A stretch of DNA of 64,000 nt from JADCRZ01 sp031399065 (GCA_031399065.1 JANNOM010000083.1:4514-68513), one strand, 5' to 3'. Shown: positions 38,290 through 48,336, counted from the stretch's first letter. Numbers and translations: made by a program. The notes: generated by a model from the letters alone, not told the origin.

Positions 38290-40653
38290 TTATTGAATGA
38301 TCCGCAATTTGGCGTAATTAAGCATGATCTTCTTTTCACCATTATGCTCAAACTTTACGGTGGCTACCGGATTGTGGGCAGAGCCTTCCATTTTTATTAC
38401 TTCACCGAAGCCGAACTTCGCATGTTCTACCCGCTGGCCTTCCTGCAGACCGGTTGTATCGCTGGCGGCAAAATCGACGCTGGGTATATGATCCACTGTT
38501 TTCACTACGCTCGATTTGGGAGGCAGGTACGCTGGTTTGCTTTCCTTTTTTGCGGAAGGTGACCCATATTGACGTTCTGCGCGGGACGCAGAATTGCCTT
38601 GCGGCGAGCCAAAACCCCGGTTCATACGGTCAAACGCGCTTGAAGATCCCCACCCGCTGCCCTGGTTAAGCGCACCGCCGCCGGAGAAAGAACGGTCAAG
38701 ATACTGGGAGGGTATTTCATCGATAAACCTGCTGGGTTCGTTCTGAACGAGGTTGCCGAAACGATAGCGGTTATTGGCGTGCGTTATATACAGTTTTTGT
38801 TTGGCCCGGGTAATCACTACGTAAAAAAGGCGGCGTTCTTCTTCCAGTTCTTCCCGGGTATTGATGCTCATGGCACTGGGAAAAAGGGTTTCTTCCAGTC
38901 CGGCGGCAAATACCACCGGGAACTCCAGTCCTTTGGCGGCATGTATGGTCATTAATTTTACCATATCTGCATTTTCATCCTTACTGTCGGCGTCCGTTAT
39001 CAGACTTATCTGCTGCAGGTAGGTGGACAGGCTTTTATCGCCCACTTCCCCGTCTTCTTCATTCATGGGGGTTTCAGTAAATTCCTTTATGCTGTTCAGC
39101 AACTCCTGTACGTTCTCGTACTTTGCCAGTCCTTCCACGGTTTTATCATTAAACAGCTCTTTAACGAGGTTTGTGCTCTTGCCCACTGCAAAAGCTATTT
39201 CATAGGCATTGCGCCTCGGCAGCTCCGAACGGAACATTTTTATCAGTAGTACAAATTCCTCGATAGCCTGCAGGGTGCCTGCTTTAAAGCCGGCTTTTGC
39301 GGCATTTTCCAATACCTGCCATAAGGTGATATTATTTTCATTGGCAAACAGCACGGCTTTGTCCAGGGAGGTTTTGCCAATGCCCCGGGCCGGGTAGTTT
39401 ACGATCCGTTTCAATGCTTCTTCGTCCTGCGGGTTCGCTATTACGCGCAGGTAGGCCACCATATCTTTTACTTCTTTACGCGAATAGAAGCTAATACCGC
39501 CATAAATAATGTAGTTGATACCCATGCGCCGCAGGCTTTCTTCAAAGGCACGGCTTTGTGCGTTGGTGCGGTAAAGTATAGCAAAGTCCCTGTTATTGTA
39601 ATGATTGCGCAGCTTCAGTTCCTTAATGGTATCGGCCACATACTTGCCCTCGTCGTTATCGCTATTGGCGCGCACCAGCTTTATCTTCTCGCCTTCGGCA
39701 TTGTCTGTCCAGAGATTTTTGGGTATTTGTCCCTTGTTTACCTTGATCACTTCATTGGCTGCGTGAATGATACTTTGTGTACTGCGGTAATTCTGTTCCA
39801 GTTTTACGACGTTTACATCATCATAGTCTTTCTGGAACTGTAAAATATTCTGGATAGTAGCCCCGCGAAAGCTGTATATGCTTTGCGCATCGTCGCCCAC
39901 TATGCAGATGTTTTCATGCTGGGCTCCCAGTAGTTTGATAATTTCATACTGGGCGGGGTTGGTATCCTGGTACTCGTCGATCAGTATGTACCTGAATTTG
40001 CGCTGGTATTTGCTTAATGCCTCCGGAACGTTTTTCAGCAGCTTGTACATGTTCAGCAGCAGGTCATCAAAATCCATAGCCCCGTTCTTAAAACATCTTT
40101 TTGCGTAAGCATCGTAAATCTGTCCGATGGCCGGTCTGTTCGCCCGCATATCTTCCTGCTGTATGCCATAATCCATTATATACTCTTCCGGGCCCACCAG
40201 GGCGTTTTTGGCAGCAGAAATGCGGCCCAGCACTACATTGGGTTTGTAATGCTTATCGTCCAGGTTCATTTCATTGATAACGGTTTTCAATACGCTTTTG
40301 GAATCGTCGGTATCATAAATCGTAAAACTGTTAGGGTAATTGAGGTGGTGCGCTTCTGCCCTGAGTATACGTGCGAAAACGCTGTGAAAAGTGCCGATAT
40401 AAAGGTTCCTGGCTTCGGTATTGCCCAGGGTTTTTTCTACCCGATCCCTCATTTCCTTCGCCGCTTTATTGGTAAAAGTAAGCGCCAGTATGTTGAAGCT
40501 GTCTACTTTATGGTGATCCATCAGGTGGGCGATACGGGTGGTAAGCACCTTGGTTTTGCCGCTTCCCGCACCCGCCACAATCATCAGCGGGCCGTCCTTA
40601 TGCAGCACCGCTTCCCGCTGCGGTTCATTTAATCCTTCTAAATAATGTAACAT
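38290..40653 (-). CDS. pcrA: UvrD/PcrA-type DNA helicase
   Basis: 787 residues with the SF1 motifs in order: Walker A (VAGAGSGKTKVLTTRIAHLM), GTFHSVFARIL, Walker B (LIDEYQDTNPAQYEI), LEQNYRSTQSI, TIHAAKGLEFPVVFAAGLEE and VITRAKQKLYITHAN. The C-terminal part after residue 660 is a Gly/Ser-rich linker and a Tudor-like end (VEHAKFGFGEVIKMEGS) as in PcrA/UvrD. It unwinds 3' to 5' in excision repair and clears proteins from forks. Confidence 0.96.
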   Translation of the reverse strand: MLHYLEGLNEPQREAVLHKDGPLMIVAGAGSGKTKVLTTRIAHLMDHHKVDSFNILALTFTNKAAKEMRDRVEKTLGNTEARNLYIGTFHSVFARILRAEAHHLNYPNSFTIYDTDDSKSVLKTVINEMNLDDKHYKPNVVLGRISAAKNALVGPEEYIMDYGIQQEDMRANRPAIGQIYDAYAKRCFKNGAMDFDDLLLNMYKLLKNVPEALSKYQRKFRYILIDEYQDTNPAQYEIIKLLGAQHENICIVGDDAQSIYSFRGATIQNILQFQKDYDDVNVVKLEQNYRSTQSIIHAANEVIKVNKGQIPKNLWTDNAEGEKIKLVRANSDNDEGKYVADTIKELKLRNHYNNRDFAILYRTNAQSRAFEESLRRMGINYIIYGGISFYSRKEVKDMVAYLRVIANPQDEEALKRIVNYPARGIGKTSLDKAVLFANENNITLWQVLENAAKAGFKAGTLQAIEEFVLLIKMFRSELPRRNAYEIAFAVGKSTNLVKELFNDKTVEGLAKYENVQELLNSIKEFTETPMNEEDGEVGDKSLSTYLQQISLITDADSKDENADMVKLMTIHAAKGLEFPVVFAAGLEETLFPSAMSINTREELEEERRLFYVVITRAKQKLYITHANNRYRFGNLVQNEPSRFIDEIPSQYLDRSFSGGGALNQGSGWGSSSAFDRMNRGFGSPQGNSASRAERQYGSPSAKKESKPAYLPPKSSVVKTVDHIPSVDFAASDTTGLQEGQRVEHAKFGFGEVIKMEGSAHNPVATVKFEHNGEKKIMLNYAKLRIIQ

Positions 40654-40956
40654 GCAGCGAAGTTAAGAATAAAGGCAGAAGGTATAAAGTTAGAATGACC
40701 CCTGCTCGCTCGAATATAACGAGGCGAGTGCTCCATAAGCAGATGGAGGTGAACTTTTGGACGTTAGTGTAAAACCGGCCGCATGGTTTTATACTGGCCG
40801 ATCGTTGCGAATTATCATCCGCTACGAAGCGGTAAAACGCTCATATTTTAAATTTTTCATTGCCCCCGAATGTTTGTAAATTTGCGGCCTGGTTTTTGTG
40901 CATGGCGCTGCCATTTGAATTTTCAAATGACGAGTGCTCTAAACCCCTAGGCAAAT
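40654..40956. other. Gap between pcrA and rpoN with a promoter
   Basis: Contains a TAAATTTG -7 element (40877-40884) pointing to rpoN and a perfect inverted repeat CATTTGAA-TT-TTCAAATG (40912-40929) in the rpoN leader, which could be an operator or hairpin. The left part has small GC-rich hairpins (CGCTACGAAGCG-type) and no ORF. Confidence 0.6.
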
Positions 40957-42438
40957 ATGGCACTGAGTCAAAGTTTACAGCAGAAATTATTACAGAAGTT
41001 ATCGCCCCAGCAAATTCAATTAATGAAGCTGCTGCAGGTGCCTACTGCCTACCTGGAAGAGCGGATAAAGGAAGAGCTGGAAGAGAATCCCGCACTTGAA
41101 CAAACGGATGAAGGGCACGACGATGCCGACGACATGAAGGATGAGTTCGAAAATACAGATGAAGAGTTTGAACCGGATGGCAGCGAGGATGAATACGACA
41201 ACCTCGACATCAGTGAATATGTAAACGATGGCGACGATGAAGTAGGGGATTATAAATTGCGGGACGATAACTACCCGGAAGCAGACGACAACAAAACAAT
41301 CCCCCACCGGGTAGAAACCACTTTTCACGATATGCTGGCCGACCAGCTGGGAATGGTAAAACTGGACGACCGTACCCGGAAGATAGCCGAACAAATCGTG
41401 GGAAGTATAGATGACGATGGTTACCTGCGCCGCGAAACTGCATCCATCAAGGATGATCTTGCCTTTCGCCAAAACATCGAAGCTACAGAAGATGAAATAG
41501 AGGAATTGATTCAGGAGATTCATAAATTCGATCCGCCGGGAGTGGCGGCGCGCGACCTCCAGGAATGCCTGTTGTTACAGTTGAAAAGAAAGCTGGCAGA
41601 AGGCAAAAATGTGCAGATAGCAGTTGAAGTGCTCACGCATTATTTCGATGAATTTACCAAGAAACATTACGAGAAAATACAGCGGGGGCTTGGCCTGGAT
41701 GACGAAGGGCTGAAAGAGGTGATCAAACAAATCGTGAAGCTGACGCCTAAGCCGGGCGGTAATGTGGGTGAACTGAATAAAGCCGAAGCGTATGTAGTGC
41801 CTGATTTTTTTATTTATAATAACGGGGGCAAACTGGAGCTGACTCTTAACTCCAAAAATGCACCCGACCTGCGTATCAGCGAGGGCTACCGGGATATGCT
41901 TCGGGATTACGATAAAGGCAGCAAAAAGGATAAGCGCCAGAAAGAAGCGGTACTTTTTATCAAACAAAAGATAGATGCGGCCAAATGGTTTATTGATGCC
42001 ATCAAGCAAAGGCAGCAGACCCTGCTAAGTACCATGGGTACCATAATGGATTATCAGCATGAGTTTTTTTTCTCCGGCGATGAAACCACCCTGCGGCCTA
42101 TGATCCTGAAGGATATTGCCGAACGCACGGGCCTCGATATATCCACGGTAAGCCGGGTGGCGAACAGCAAATTTGTGCAAACGGAATTTGGTACATACCG
42201 TCTGAAGTTTTTCTTTAGCGAATCCTTAAGTACAGATAGCGGCGAAGAAGTTTCCACCCGCGAGGTGAAAAAGATCTTAAGCAATATGGTGGAGGAAGAA
42301 AGTAAAAAAAGACCCCTCAGCGATGAGCGTCTTACAGAATTGCTGCAGGAGAAAGGTTATAATATAGCCCGCCGTACCGTGGCTAAATACCGCGAGCAAC
42401 TGAATATTCCGGTGGCCAGGCTAAGAAAGGAACTATAA
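40957..42438 (+). CDS. rpoN: RNA polymerase sigma-54 factor
   Basis: 493 residues: the Gln/Leu-rich activator-binding region I (QSLQQKLLQKLSPQQIQLMK), a very acidic region II (about 45-110, Asp/Glu runs), the core-binding domain (PPGVAARDLQECLLLQL), the promoter-binding helix-turn-helix (ERTGLDISTVSRVANSKFVQ) and the RpoN box (ARRTVAKYREQL) near the end. It recognises -24/-12 promoters and needs an AAA+ activator. None is in this window. Confidence 0.97.
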   Translation: MALSQSLQQKLLQKLSPQQIQLMKLLQVPTAYLEERIKEELEENPALEQTDEGHDDADDMKDEFENTDEEFEPDGSEDEYDNLDISEYVNDGDDEVGDYKLRDDNYPEADDNKTIPHRVETTFHDMLADQLGMVKLDDRTRKIAEQIVGSIDDDGYLRRETASIKDDLAFRQNIEATEDEIEELIQEIHKFDPPGVAARDLQECLLLQLKRKLAEGKNVQIAVEVLTHYFDEFTKKHYEKIQRGLGLDDEGLKEVIKQIVKLTPKPGGNVGELNKAEAYVVPDFFIYNNGGKLELTLNSKNAPDLRISEGYRDMLRDYDKGSKKDKRQKEAVLFIKQKIDAAKWFIDAIKQRQQTLLSTMGTIMDYQHEFFFSGDETTLRPMILKDIAERTGLDISTVSRVANSKFVQTEFGTYRLKFFFSESLSTDSGEEVSTREVKKILSNMVEEESKKRPLSDERLTELLQEKGYNIARRTVAKYREQLNIPVARLRKEL

Positions 42439-42449
42439 AATTTTACCAG

Positions 42450-43136
42450 ATGTACGAAGCCAACGGAGACAGAAGAGCAACCGAAAAAGAAATACCCCGT
42501 AACCATCCGGAAACGGACCGTACGCTGCTTTTTTTTGGTAACCTGGTATCCTTTATATTTCACCCGCTGTTTATTCCATTTTATATCACCTGCTTCCTGG
42601 TGTTCGTTCATCCCTTTGCGTTTCCCGGGATGGATCAAAAGGTAAAAGTATTCCGGGTGATATCGGTGTTTATGCTGACGGCCTTTTTCCCCGCCTTTAC
42701 CGTTTTCCTGTTAAGAAGGCTTCAGTTTATCCGTTCTATTTATCTGCGTACGCAAAAAGACAGAATCATACCTTATGTGGCTTCCATGTTTTTTTATTTC
42801 TGGATTTTTTATGTGTCTAAAAACCTTACGGACAGTTCACCCCTTTTTGTAATGCTGCTGCTGGCGGTATTTATTTCTTCCATCGTTTCGCTGATGGCCA
42901 ATATCTATTTCAAGATAAGTATGCACGGCATCGCAATGGGGGTAATGCTTACCTTTTTCGTATTGGTGGCGCTGCGGGGTGACGTGGCGATGGGAGCTGT
43001 TCTTGCACTGGTGGCTATTACGGCAGGGTTGGTATGTACGGCGAGGCTGCTGGTATCCGATCATTATCCTTTTGAAGTATATGCCGGCTTTCTGCTGGGC
43101 ATCGTGAGCCAGTTGCTGGCGGCCCTGTTCGTTTAA
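42450..43136 (+). CDS. Multi-pass membrane protein, PAP2-like
   Basis: 228 residues with about six membrane helices. The C-terminal phrases SMHGIAMGVMLTFF and RLLVSDHYPFEVYAGFLLG resemble the His/Asp part of PAP2-type lipid phosphatases, but the full three-part phosphatase motif is not present. The short cytoplasmic start is charged. It begins 12 bases after rpoN and is probably co-transcribed. Lipid or isoprenoid phosphate hydrolysis is a weak inference. Confidence 0.68.
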   Translation: MYEANGDRRATEKEIPRNHPETDRTLLFFGNLVSFIFHPLFIPFYITCFLVFVHPFAFPGMDQKVKVFRVISVFMLTAFFPAFTVFLLRRLQFIRSIYLRTQKDRIIPYVASMFFYFWIFYVSKNLTDSSPLFVMLLLAVFISSIVSLMANIYFKISMHGIAMGVMLTFFVLVALRGDVAMGAVLALVAITAGLVCTARLLVSDHYPFEVYAGFLLGIVSQLLAALFV

Positions 43137-43172
43137 CAGCAAAGCCCAATCATAGGGTACGATTGAGCTGTT
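43135..43172. terminator. Hairpin between convergent genes
   Basis: AACAGC (43135-43140) pairs with GCTGTT (43167-43172), and CAATC with GATTG inside. It overlaps the stop codon of the PAP2-like gene. Confidence 0.6.
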
Positions 43173-43205
43173 GTCTGTTTTCAAACCATCTAGTCGTTGT
43201 CCAAT

Positions 43206-43997
43206 CTAGCCGTTCAGAATCTTTGATTGATTCAGGTATTTCTTTGTGGGATGATATATAAACAGGCAACTGCCATTCTTAATAGTGTGAATAACTTTGG
43301 GTGTAATACGTGAAGGAACGGCGGGGCATCCGAAGCTTCTTCCATTGAACCGGTTGGATCTTAAAAAGCCGGCACCCACATATTGCGACCCGTGAATAAC
43401 GATGTTACGCTCGTCTGCGCGATCATTAAATCCTTTTTCCAGACCCTCTATTTTTAACGCCAGTCCATGGTCGCCGAAGTAAGTATTCCTGGTAAGATAG
43501 AACCCCAGGCTGCTTTGATGCGACTCCGGCCTGTTGGAAAAAGCGCGGGCATATTCTCCCCCTGAATTACGACCGTGAGCCACATAGGTGTTAAGTAATA
43601 GTTTGCGGCTTACAACGTCGAAAATATACAGTCTTTTCCTTCGGGACGACTGGCTGAAATCGCATATAGACAAAATGCTTTCCCGGTATAGTCTGTTTTG
43701 TTTCCGCAGTCGGTGATAACCTTTCCAGGCATATTCAAATGCCTTTTTATTTAATCCCGCCTTTCTGAGATGCATGGAATCATAAATAATTCCTGCGTCT
43801 TCCGCAAGCGGTTTGGTGGTTGTGTTGTGTTTTTTAGCGGTGGTTGGTAAAGTGCCTGGCTGACGTTTGTGGGTGGATTTGACAATGACAGGAGTAACCA
43901 TTACTGTGGCCATATTGGAACCGTTAATAGTTCCTGAACTCATAAGCATAAGGGCTAACAAACCGCCTATAGATACGGATTTAAAAGTATTACGCAT
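43206..43997 (-). CDS. Murein L,D-transpeptidase catalytic-domain protein (YkuD_2 type), copy 1
   Basis: 263 residues from the Met at 43997, which starts a signal-like segment (RNTFKSVSIGGLLALMLMS). The catalytic domain has SRRKRLYIFDVVSRKLLLNT, VAHGRNSGGEYARAFSN, IVIHGSQYVG and the nucleophile motif GRSFGCPAVP with the Cys. These enzymes link or trim peptidoglycan stems or attach proteins. A close paralogue is at 46161-46949. An upstream in-frame Met (44069) would add an unlikely extension. Confidence 0.9.
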   Translation of the reverse strand: MRNTFKSVSIGGLLALMLMSSGTINGSNMATVMVTPVIVKSTHKRQPGTLPTTAKKHNTTTKPLAEDAGIIYDSMHLRKAGLNKKAFEYAWKGYHRLRKQNRLYRESILSICDFSQSSRRKRLYIFDVVSRKLLLNTYVAHGRNSGGEYARAFSNRPESHQSSLGFYLTRNTYFGDHGLALKIEGLEKGFNDRADERNIVIHGSQYVGAGFLRSNRFNGRSFGCPAVPSRITPKVIHTIKNGSCLFIYHPTKKYLNQSKILNG

Positions 43998-44075
43998 AAT
44001 AATTATCAACTGGTTTTTCAAAACGTCCATATCATAAACGGCCGATAGCGCAAAATAGTATCCTGTCATTTAATT

Positions 44076-45128
44076 TTACTCAGGTGTGGCCTGCTTGTCC
44101 ATATCCGCCAGCGGGTGTGCAGCAGAGCCAAATTCGGTGGAGTAAAGCTTTATGAGCAGCACGAACAGGGAGATGACGATAGGCCCGAAAATAAGACCTA
44201 TAAAACCAAATAGGCTCACCCCTGCAATTACCCCGAGGATGGTAACCAGTGGGTGGGTATCGCCCAGTTTTTTCTGCAGTACCATCCTGAAAAGATTATC
44301 TACCGTGCCTATAATGCCGAAACCGTATACCAGCATTACTATCCCCTTCCAACTTTCTCCCTGCGCAAAAAAGATGATACTGATAGGTACATAAGCCATA
44401 GCTGCACCTACCACCGGAAGCATAGATGTAATACAGGTGATGGCGAACCAGAAAAAAGGTTCTTTCAAACCCAGGATAAGGTAAGCGATGAGGCCCATAA
44501 TACCCTGGGCAAGAGCTATTAAAGGGATCCCGATGGCATTGGAAGCTACCATTACGTTGATTTCGTGCCCCACCTTATTGGTATTCTTGTCGCTCATGGG
44601 TAAAAATTCGGAACATATCCTTTCCATTTTGCGACCGCTGGTCAGCATGAAATATAATAAGAAATACATCATGGCAATGGATGCTATGGTATTGAAGGTG
44701 GCTCCCAGTACAGTCGGTATCTTTTGAGCAACGATAGCACCTGCGGATTTTAAATTCGACTCGCTGATAATACCAACCCCTAATTTTTTTTCCAGCTGGT
44801 CAACAAAACGGGTAATTGATCGGGTAATTTCAGCACTATGCTCAATGGCGAAATTGATACGGGACGACAGCAAATTAACTACGAGCCAAACCGGTACCAT
44901 TATGATGATAAATGAAGTGAACATTAATAAGGCTGCTGATTTTCCGGGGGTCCACTTCCTCACGTGAATGAGCCTGAACATTCGTTTACGCATTAGTACA
45001 TAAAGCGTAAGAGCACCCAGAAAGGCAGGAATAAAACCGTTCAATGTGCTGAAAATCAACCCTCCTAATAGAAGTATAATGAGCAAAAATGAGATCTGGC
45101 GTAGTTTGCTGTTGTCGATGTAATGCAT
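44076..45128 (-). CDS. AI-2E family transporter (PerM-like)
   Basis: 350 residues with about eight membrane helices: a hydrophobic pair near the start, a long loop with coiled-coil character (ITRSITRFVDQLEKKLGVGI), then SEFLPMSDKNTNKVGHEINV, GVMFL-type helices and the conserved end GVSLFGFIGLIFGPIVISLF. The family is named after autoinducer-2 export but its members also move Na+/H+ and other small molecules. Substrate not predictable. Confidence 0.9.
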   Translation of the reverse strand: MHYIDNSKLRQISFLLIILLLGGLIFSTLNGFIPAFLGALTLYVLMRKRMFRLIHVRKWTPGKSAALLMFTSFIIIMVPVWLVVNLLSSRINFAIEHSAEITRSITRFVDQLEKKLGVGIISESNLKSAGAIVAQKIPTVLGATFNTIASIAMMYFLLYFMLTSGRKMERICSEFLPMSDKNTNKVGHEINVMVASNAIGIPLIALAQGIMGLIAYLILGLKEPFFWFAITCITSMLPVVGAAMAYVPISIIFFAQGESWKGIVMLVYGFGIIGTVDNLFRMVLQKKLGDTHPLVTILGVIAGVSLFGFIGLIFGPIVISLFVLLIKLYSTEFGSAAHPLADMDKQATPE

Positions 45129-45283
45129 ATAGCAGGATTATTAAGGCTTTAAATTAGTTATAATATAGTTTGCCGGGTTGCTAATTTACTTCATTTGCCA
45201 GACACTTAGTATGGGCCCCCTTTATTGGCCTTAATGTTGCATTAATAAATGTAATACGTACCTAAGTAAATGTAGAGAAGATA

Positions 45284-45658
45284 ATGAAAGATGATATTCC
45301 AAGAGTACTGATTGTAGACGATGAGATGGATATTTGTTTCGTTCTCAGCAACATGTTCAAGAACCAAGAGGTTTTTTCAGAATATGCCAATTCCCTGGCG
45401 GAGGCGCAATTGTTAATGAAATCTCATCATCCCACTATTTTAATACTTGATAATCATCTCCCCGATGGCCTCGGAGTAGAATTTATTGAACACGTTAAAC
45501 AGGCTTATCCTGATACTAAAATAATAATGATAACCGCGCATGATACTGCTTCGGATAAAATGCTGGCTCTTAAAAACGGAGCTGATTATTTTATCGGTAA
45601 GCCCTTTTCCATTTCTACTGTAAAGCATACGATAGACTGCCTGTTGAATCGTGCCTGA
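45284..45658 (+). CDS. Stand-alone response regulator receiver
   Basis: 124 residues, only a receiver domain: acidic pair in VLIVDDEMDI, phospho-acceptor Asp in TILILDNHLPDG, Thr in IIMITAHD and Lys in YFIGKPFS. There is no output domain. No histidine kinase is adjacent, so its partner lies elsewhere, as for CheY-like proteins or regulators in phosphorelays. Confidence 0.92.
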   Translation: MKDDIPRVLIVDDEMDICFVLSNMFKNQEVFSEYANSLAEAQLLMKSHHPTILILDNHLPDGLGVEFIEHVKQAYPDTKIIMITAHDTASDKMLALKNGADYFIGKPFSISTVKHTIDCLLNRA

Positions 45659-45824
45659 TAATAAGCACTGTCTGTAGAATTTTTTTCCCATACTCATCTG
45701 TTAAATCAACAAATTGGTCAGTTTTTATTTATTATTTATCATGATCAGCGGATGAGAATGCTGGCAAGGTTTTTCTATTTAACATTAAGTATACAATAAT
45801 TGTACACCTTCAAATAACAACTTC

Positions 45825-45974
45825 ATGGGAAATCTTCTTTATTTAGTGGCCGTTATCTTAATCATAGCATGGGCAGTTGGATTCTTGGGCTACCAGGCCG
45901 GCGGTATTATTCATATTTTGCTGGTAATAGCTGTGATAGCTATTTTATTAAGGGTTATCAGGGGAGCTGCATAG
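45825..45974 (+). CDS. Small two-TM peptide, lmo0937/DUF5670 family
   Basis: 49 residues: MGNLLYLVAVILIIAWAVG, the turn FLGYQAGGIIH, a second helix LLVIAVIAILLRVI and a short basic end. This is the standard pattern of the lmo0937 family, common in Bacteroidota and often induced by stress. It is followed by a strong terminator and so is a one-gene unit. Confidence 0.88.
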   Translation: MGNLLYLVAVILIIAWAVGFLGYQAGGIIHILLVIAVIAILLRVIRGAA

Positions 45975-45997
45975 CTTAACTTATTACCAAAAAATGA

Positions 45998-46035
45998 AGG
46001 GTATGTATGTTGGTTCATCCAGGATACATACCCTT
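45998..46035 (+). terminator. Terminator after the small membrane peptide
   Basis: AAGGGTATGTAT (45998-46009) pairs with ATACATACCCTT (46024-46035), followed by TATTTTTATTT. Confidence 0.88.
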
Positions 46036-46160
46036 TATTTTTATTTATTTTGCGGCTAAAATGTTAAAGGGGGGCTAAAGTTCGCTGTTGAGCGAAAACA
46101 TTTCAGGATTTAAGCCGTTATCACTTACCGGTAATGCTTTGTTCAAAAAATCAGTTATAA

Positions 46161-46949
46161 ATGATGAGATCTATTAATTTCCGTTTAAAACCGTTTTTAT
46201 TTATTGCAGTGATACTTGCAGCGAGCTTTAGCTTTTTACAGGCTGTACCATATCACAATGGTAAAGCCGATAAAAATACTAGTAAAAGCACCCTTCGCTC
46301 GGCAAGTAACGAGATAAGCAATATGCAATTGTACGAAGATCTTCAACTAGATTCACTCCATTTATCAAAAGAAGCATTTATATATGCGATGCAAGGACTT
46401 GACAGTCTGCAATCCGCAGGTCTCGTTACAAACGACAGTATAATTTCTATTGTCGATTTCAGCCTTCCATCCAGTAGTAAAAGACTTTTCGTTATTGATT
46501 TATCCTCCGGAGCATTGCTGTTCAACACTTTCGTATCTCACGGAAAAAATTCAGGAAGAGAAATAGCTACCCGCTTTTCAAATAAGCTAAACAGCTTTGC
46601 TAGCAGTCTTGGATTTTACATTACCGGAAATACCTATAAAGGTGAACACGGTTATTCTCTCCGTCTAAACGGTATAGAAAAAGGAATTAATGACAATGCA
46701 TTGAACAGGGGGATTGTGATGCACAGTGCCGCGTATGTAACCGAAAAACTGATCAGCAAACAGGGATATATTGGTCGCAGCCTCGGTTGTCCTGCTGTGC
46801 CTGTCGCACTACATAAAGCCATCATAGGAACTATCAAGAATGGAAGCTGCCTGTTTATGTATAGCCCCGATAGAAAATATATAGCTCATACGAGGATTTT
46901 TAAATCATCTTTTCTCTTTCCACAATTGCTCGTCAACGAAGAAGTTTAG
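46161..46949 (+). CDS. Murein L,D-transpeptidase catalytic-domain protein (YkuD_2 type), copy 2
   Basis: 262 residues: signal peptide (KPFLFIAVILAASFSFLQA), then SSSKRLFVIDLSSGALLFNT, VSHGKNSGREIATRFSNKLN, GIVMHSAAYV and the catalytic GRSLGCPAVP. It aligns over its full length with the protein encoded at 43206-43997 (same motifs and spacing), but its codon use is more AT-rich. It ends 17 bases inside the convergent transpeptidase gene. Confidence 0.9.
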   Translation: MMRSINFRLKPFLFIAVILAASFSFLQAVPYHNGKADKNTSKSTLRSASNEISNMQLYEDLQLDSLHLSKEAFIYAMQGLDSLQSAGLVTNDSIISIVDFSLPSSSKRLFVIDLSSGALLFNTFVSHGKNSGREIATRFSNKLNSFASSLGFYITGNTYKGEHGYSLRLNGIEKGINDNALNRGIVMHSAAYVTEKLISKQGYIGRSLGCPAVPVALHKAIIGTIKNGSCLFMYSPDRKYIAHTRIFKSSFLFPQLLVNEEV

Positions 46950-48336
46950 GATCTGTAAACAGGCGACGGGCTAGTTTTGCGTCATGATCATAAATGTCTT
47001 CTGCATTTTTTAAAGTACCGTTATTATCCGCCCAGGTTGTGTAATAGGAAATCAATACAGGTACCGGTTCTTTCACCTTTACATATTTCTCCGTTTCACT
47101 GTTCATGGCACTATCTATTTTTCCGGGTGTCCATTCCGGCTGATCCTGCAGCAGGTACCGCGCCATTTTTGCGGGGTCGCTCAGGCGAATACAACCATGA
47201 CTGTAGGCCCGTTTATCTTTATTGAAAAGCTCTTTATAGGGAGTATCATGAAAATAAATATTGAAGCTATTGGGAAAAAGGAATTTCACCTTACCAAGAT
47301 CATTCTTTTCTCCGGGTAGTTGCCGCACTACAGGCAGGCCGTTTACCTCTCCTGTTATCTCCATGTTCTTTTCTTCCAGGTAGTTTTTATTCTTTTCCAT
47401 GGACGGTATAATTTCCTTTTTTACTATGCTTTCCGGAAGGTTCCAGTAAGGGCTGAACACCACCTGGTTAAGATTGCCGGAGAACATGACCGTATTATGT
47501 CCTTCTTTACCTACCACGACATCCATATCAAATGCTAAAGCATTCCCATTTTGTACGTGTAATTTAAACTCGGGGATATTTACCAGTATCAGCCTTCCCT
47601 GTGGAGCGGCGGGCATCCATTTCATTCGTTCCATATTTACCAGCAACTGCTGCACTTGCAACGTGAGAGAATCTTTGTAAACGCGGCCTCCAGCGGAGTC
47701 CGGCCGGCTACGGATACTGTCTACCCATGTTTTTAATTGCTTACGGAGTTGATTGTAGGAGGGATTAACCACGCCTTCATTACCTGATACCAGTGTTTCT
47801 TCTGCGAGAATAAGTACCGGTTTTTTTATGGCAGGTATCGACCCTTCCAGTATTCCTGCCCTTGTATCGGCATCGCTGTATTTAGTCCATGCATAATTAA
47901 TGAATCTCCAGGTAAGCGAAAGTTCCGTTTTAATTATATCGGCGTCTGAAGCGGAAGGAGCAATACTGTCATCCGTCATCAGGTTATCCAGCCTGCTGTC
48001 AAGCGATTTCCGGGCACTGTCTTCCGTATAGTCGTAAAGACTGTTGAAGGCAAAAGTCTGTTCCGTAAGTCCCTCGCTATTAAACCAGGCAAACTGGTAA
48101 TTTCGGGCATTATAAAAACTACGCATGTCGTTAGAGATGGTATCGTTAAGCTGCTGCAGGGTAATAAATTGCTCAACTGCGAGGCTATCGAGAAAAAGAT
48201 CGCTATAGGAATTAGCTTTTGTAATGGCGGTGTTTCTTTCAGTTAGTTTTTTTGACGTTCCCGTAACGGGTGGGGTGTTTTTACAGGCCAGGAAGAAGAG
48301 AGAAATTATTAAAAACGCTACTATAGATTTTTTCAT
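46933..48336 (-). CDS. YkuD L,D-transpeptidase, YcbB/LdtD-like lipoprotein
   Basis: 467 residues: lipobox FLAC (Cys17), a long N-terminal region with the scaffold domain (YNARNYQFAWFNSEGLTEQT), then the YkuD catalytic domain with LILVNIPEFKLHVQNGNALA, VGKEGHNTV, FHDTP and the active site AYSHGCIRLSDP. It makes 3-3 cross-links in peptidoglycan and is unlike the two YkuD_2 proteins nearby. The C-terminal end overlaps that of copy 2 by 17 bases. Confidence 0.93.
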   Translation of the reverse strand: MKKSIVAFLIISLFFLACKNTPPVTGTSKKLTERNTAITKANSYSDLFLDSLAVEQFITLQQLNDTISNDMRSFYNARNYQFAWFNSEGLTEQTFAFNSLYDYTEDSARKSLDSRLDNLMTDDSIAPSASDADIIKTELSLTWRFINYAWTKYSDADTRAGILEGSIPAIKKPVLILAEETLVSGNEGVVNPSYNQLRKQLKTWVDSIRSRPDSAGGRVYKDSLTLQVQQLLVNMERMKWMPAAPQGRLILVNIPEFKLHVQNGNALAFDMDVVVGKEGHNTVMFSGNLNQVVFSPYWNLPESIVKKEIIPSMEKNKNYLEEKNMEITGEVNGLPVVRQLPGEKNDLGKVKFLFPNSFNIYFHDTPYKELFNKDKRAYSHGCIRLSDPAKMARYLLQDQPEWTPGKIDSAMNSETEKYVKVKEPVPVLISYYTTWADNNGTLKNAEDIYDHDAKLARRLFTDPKLLR

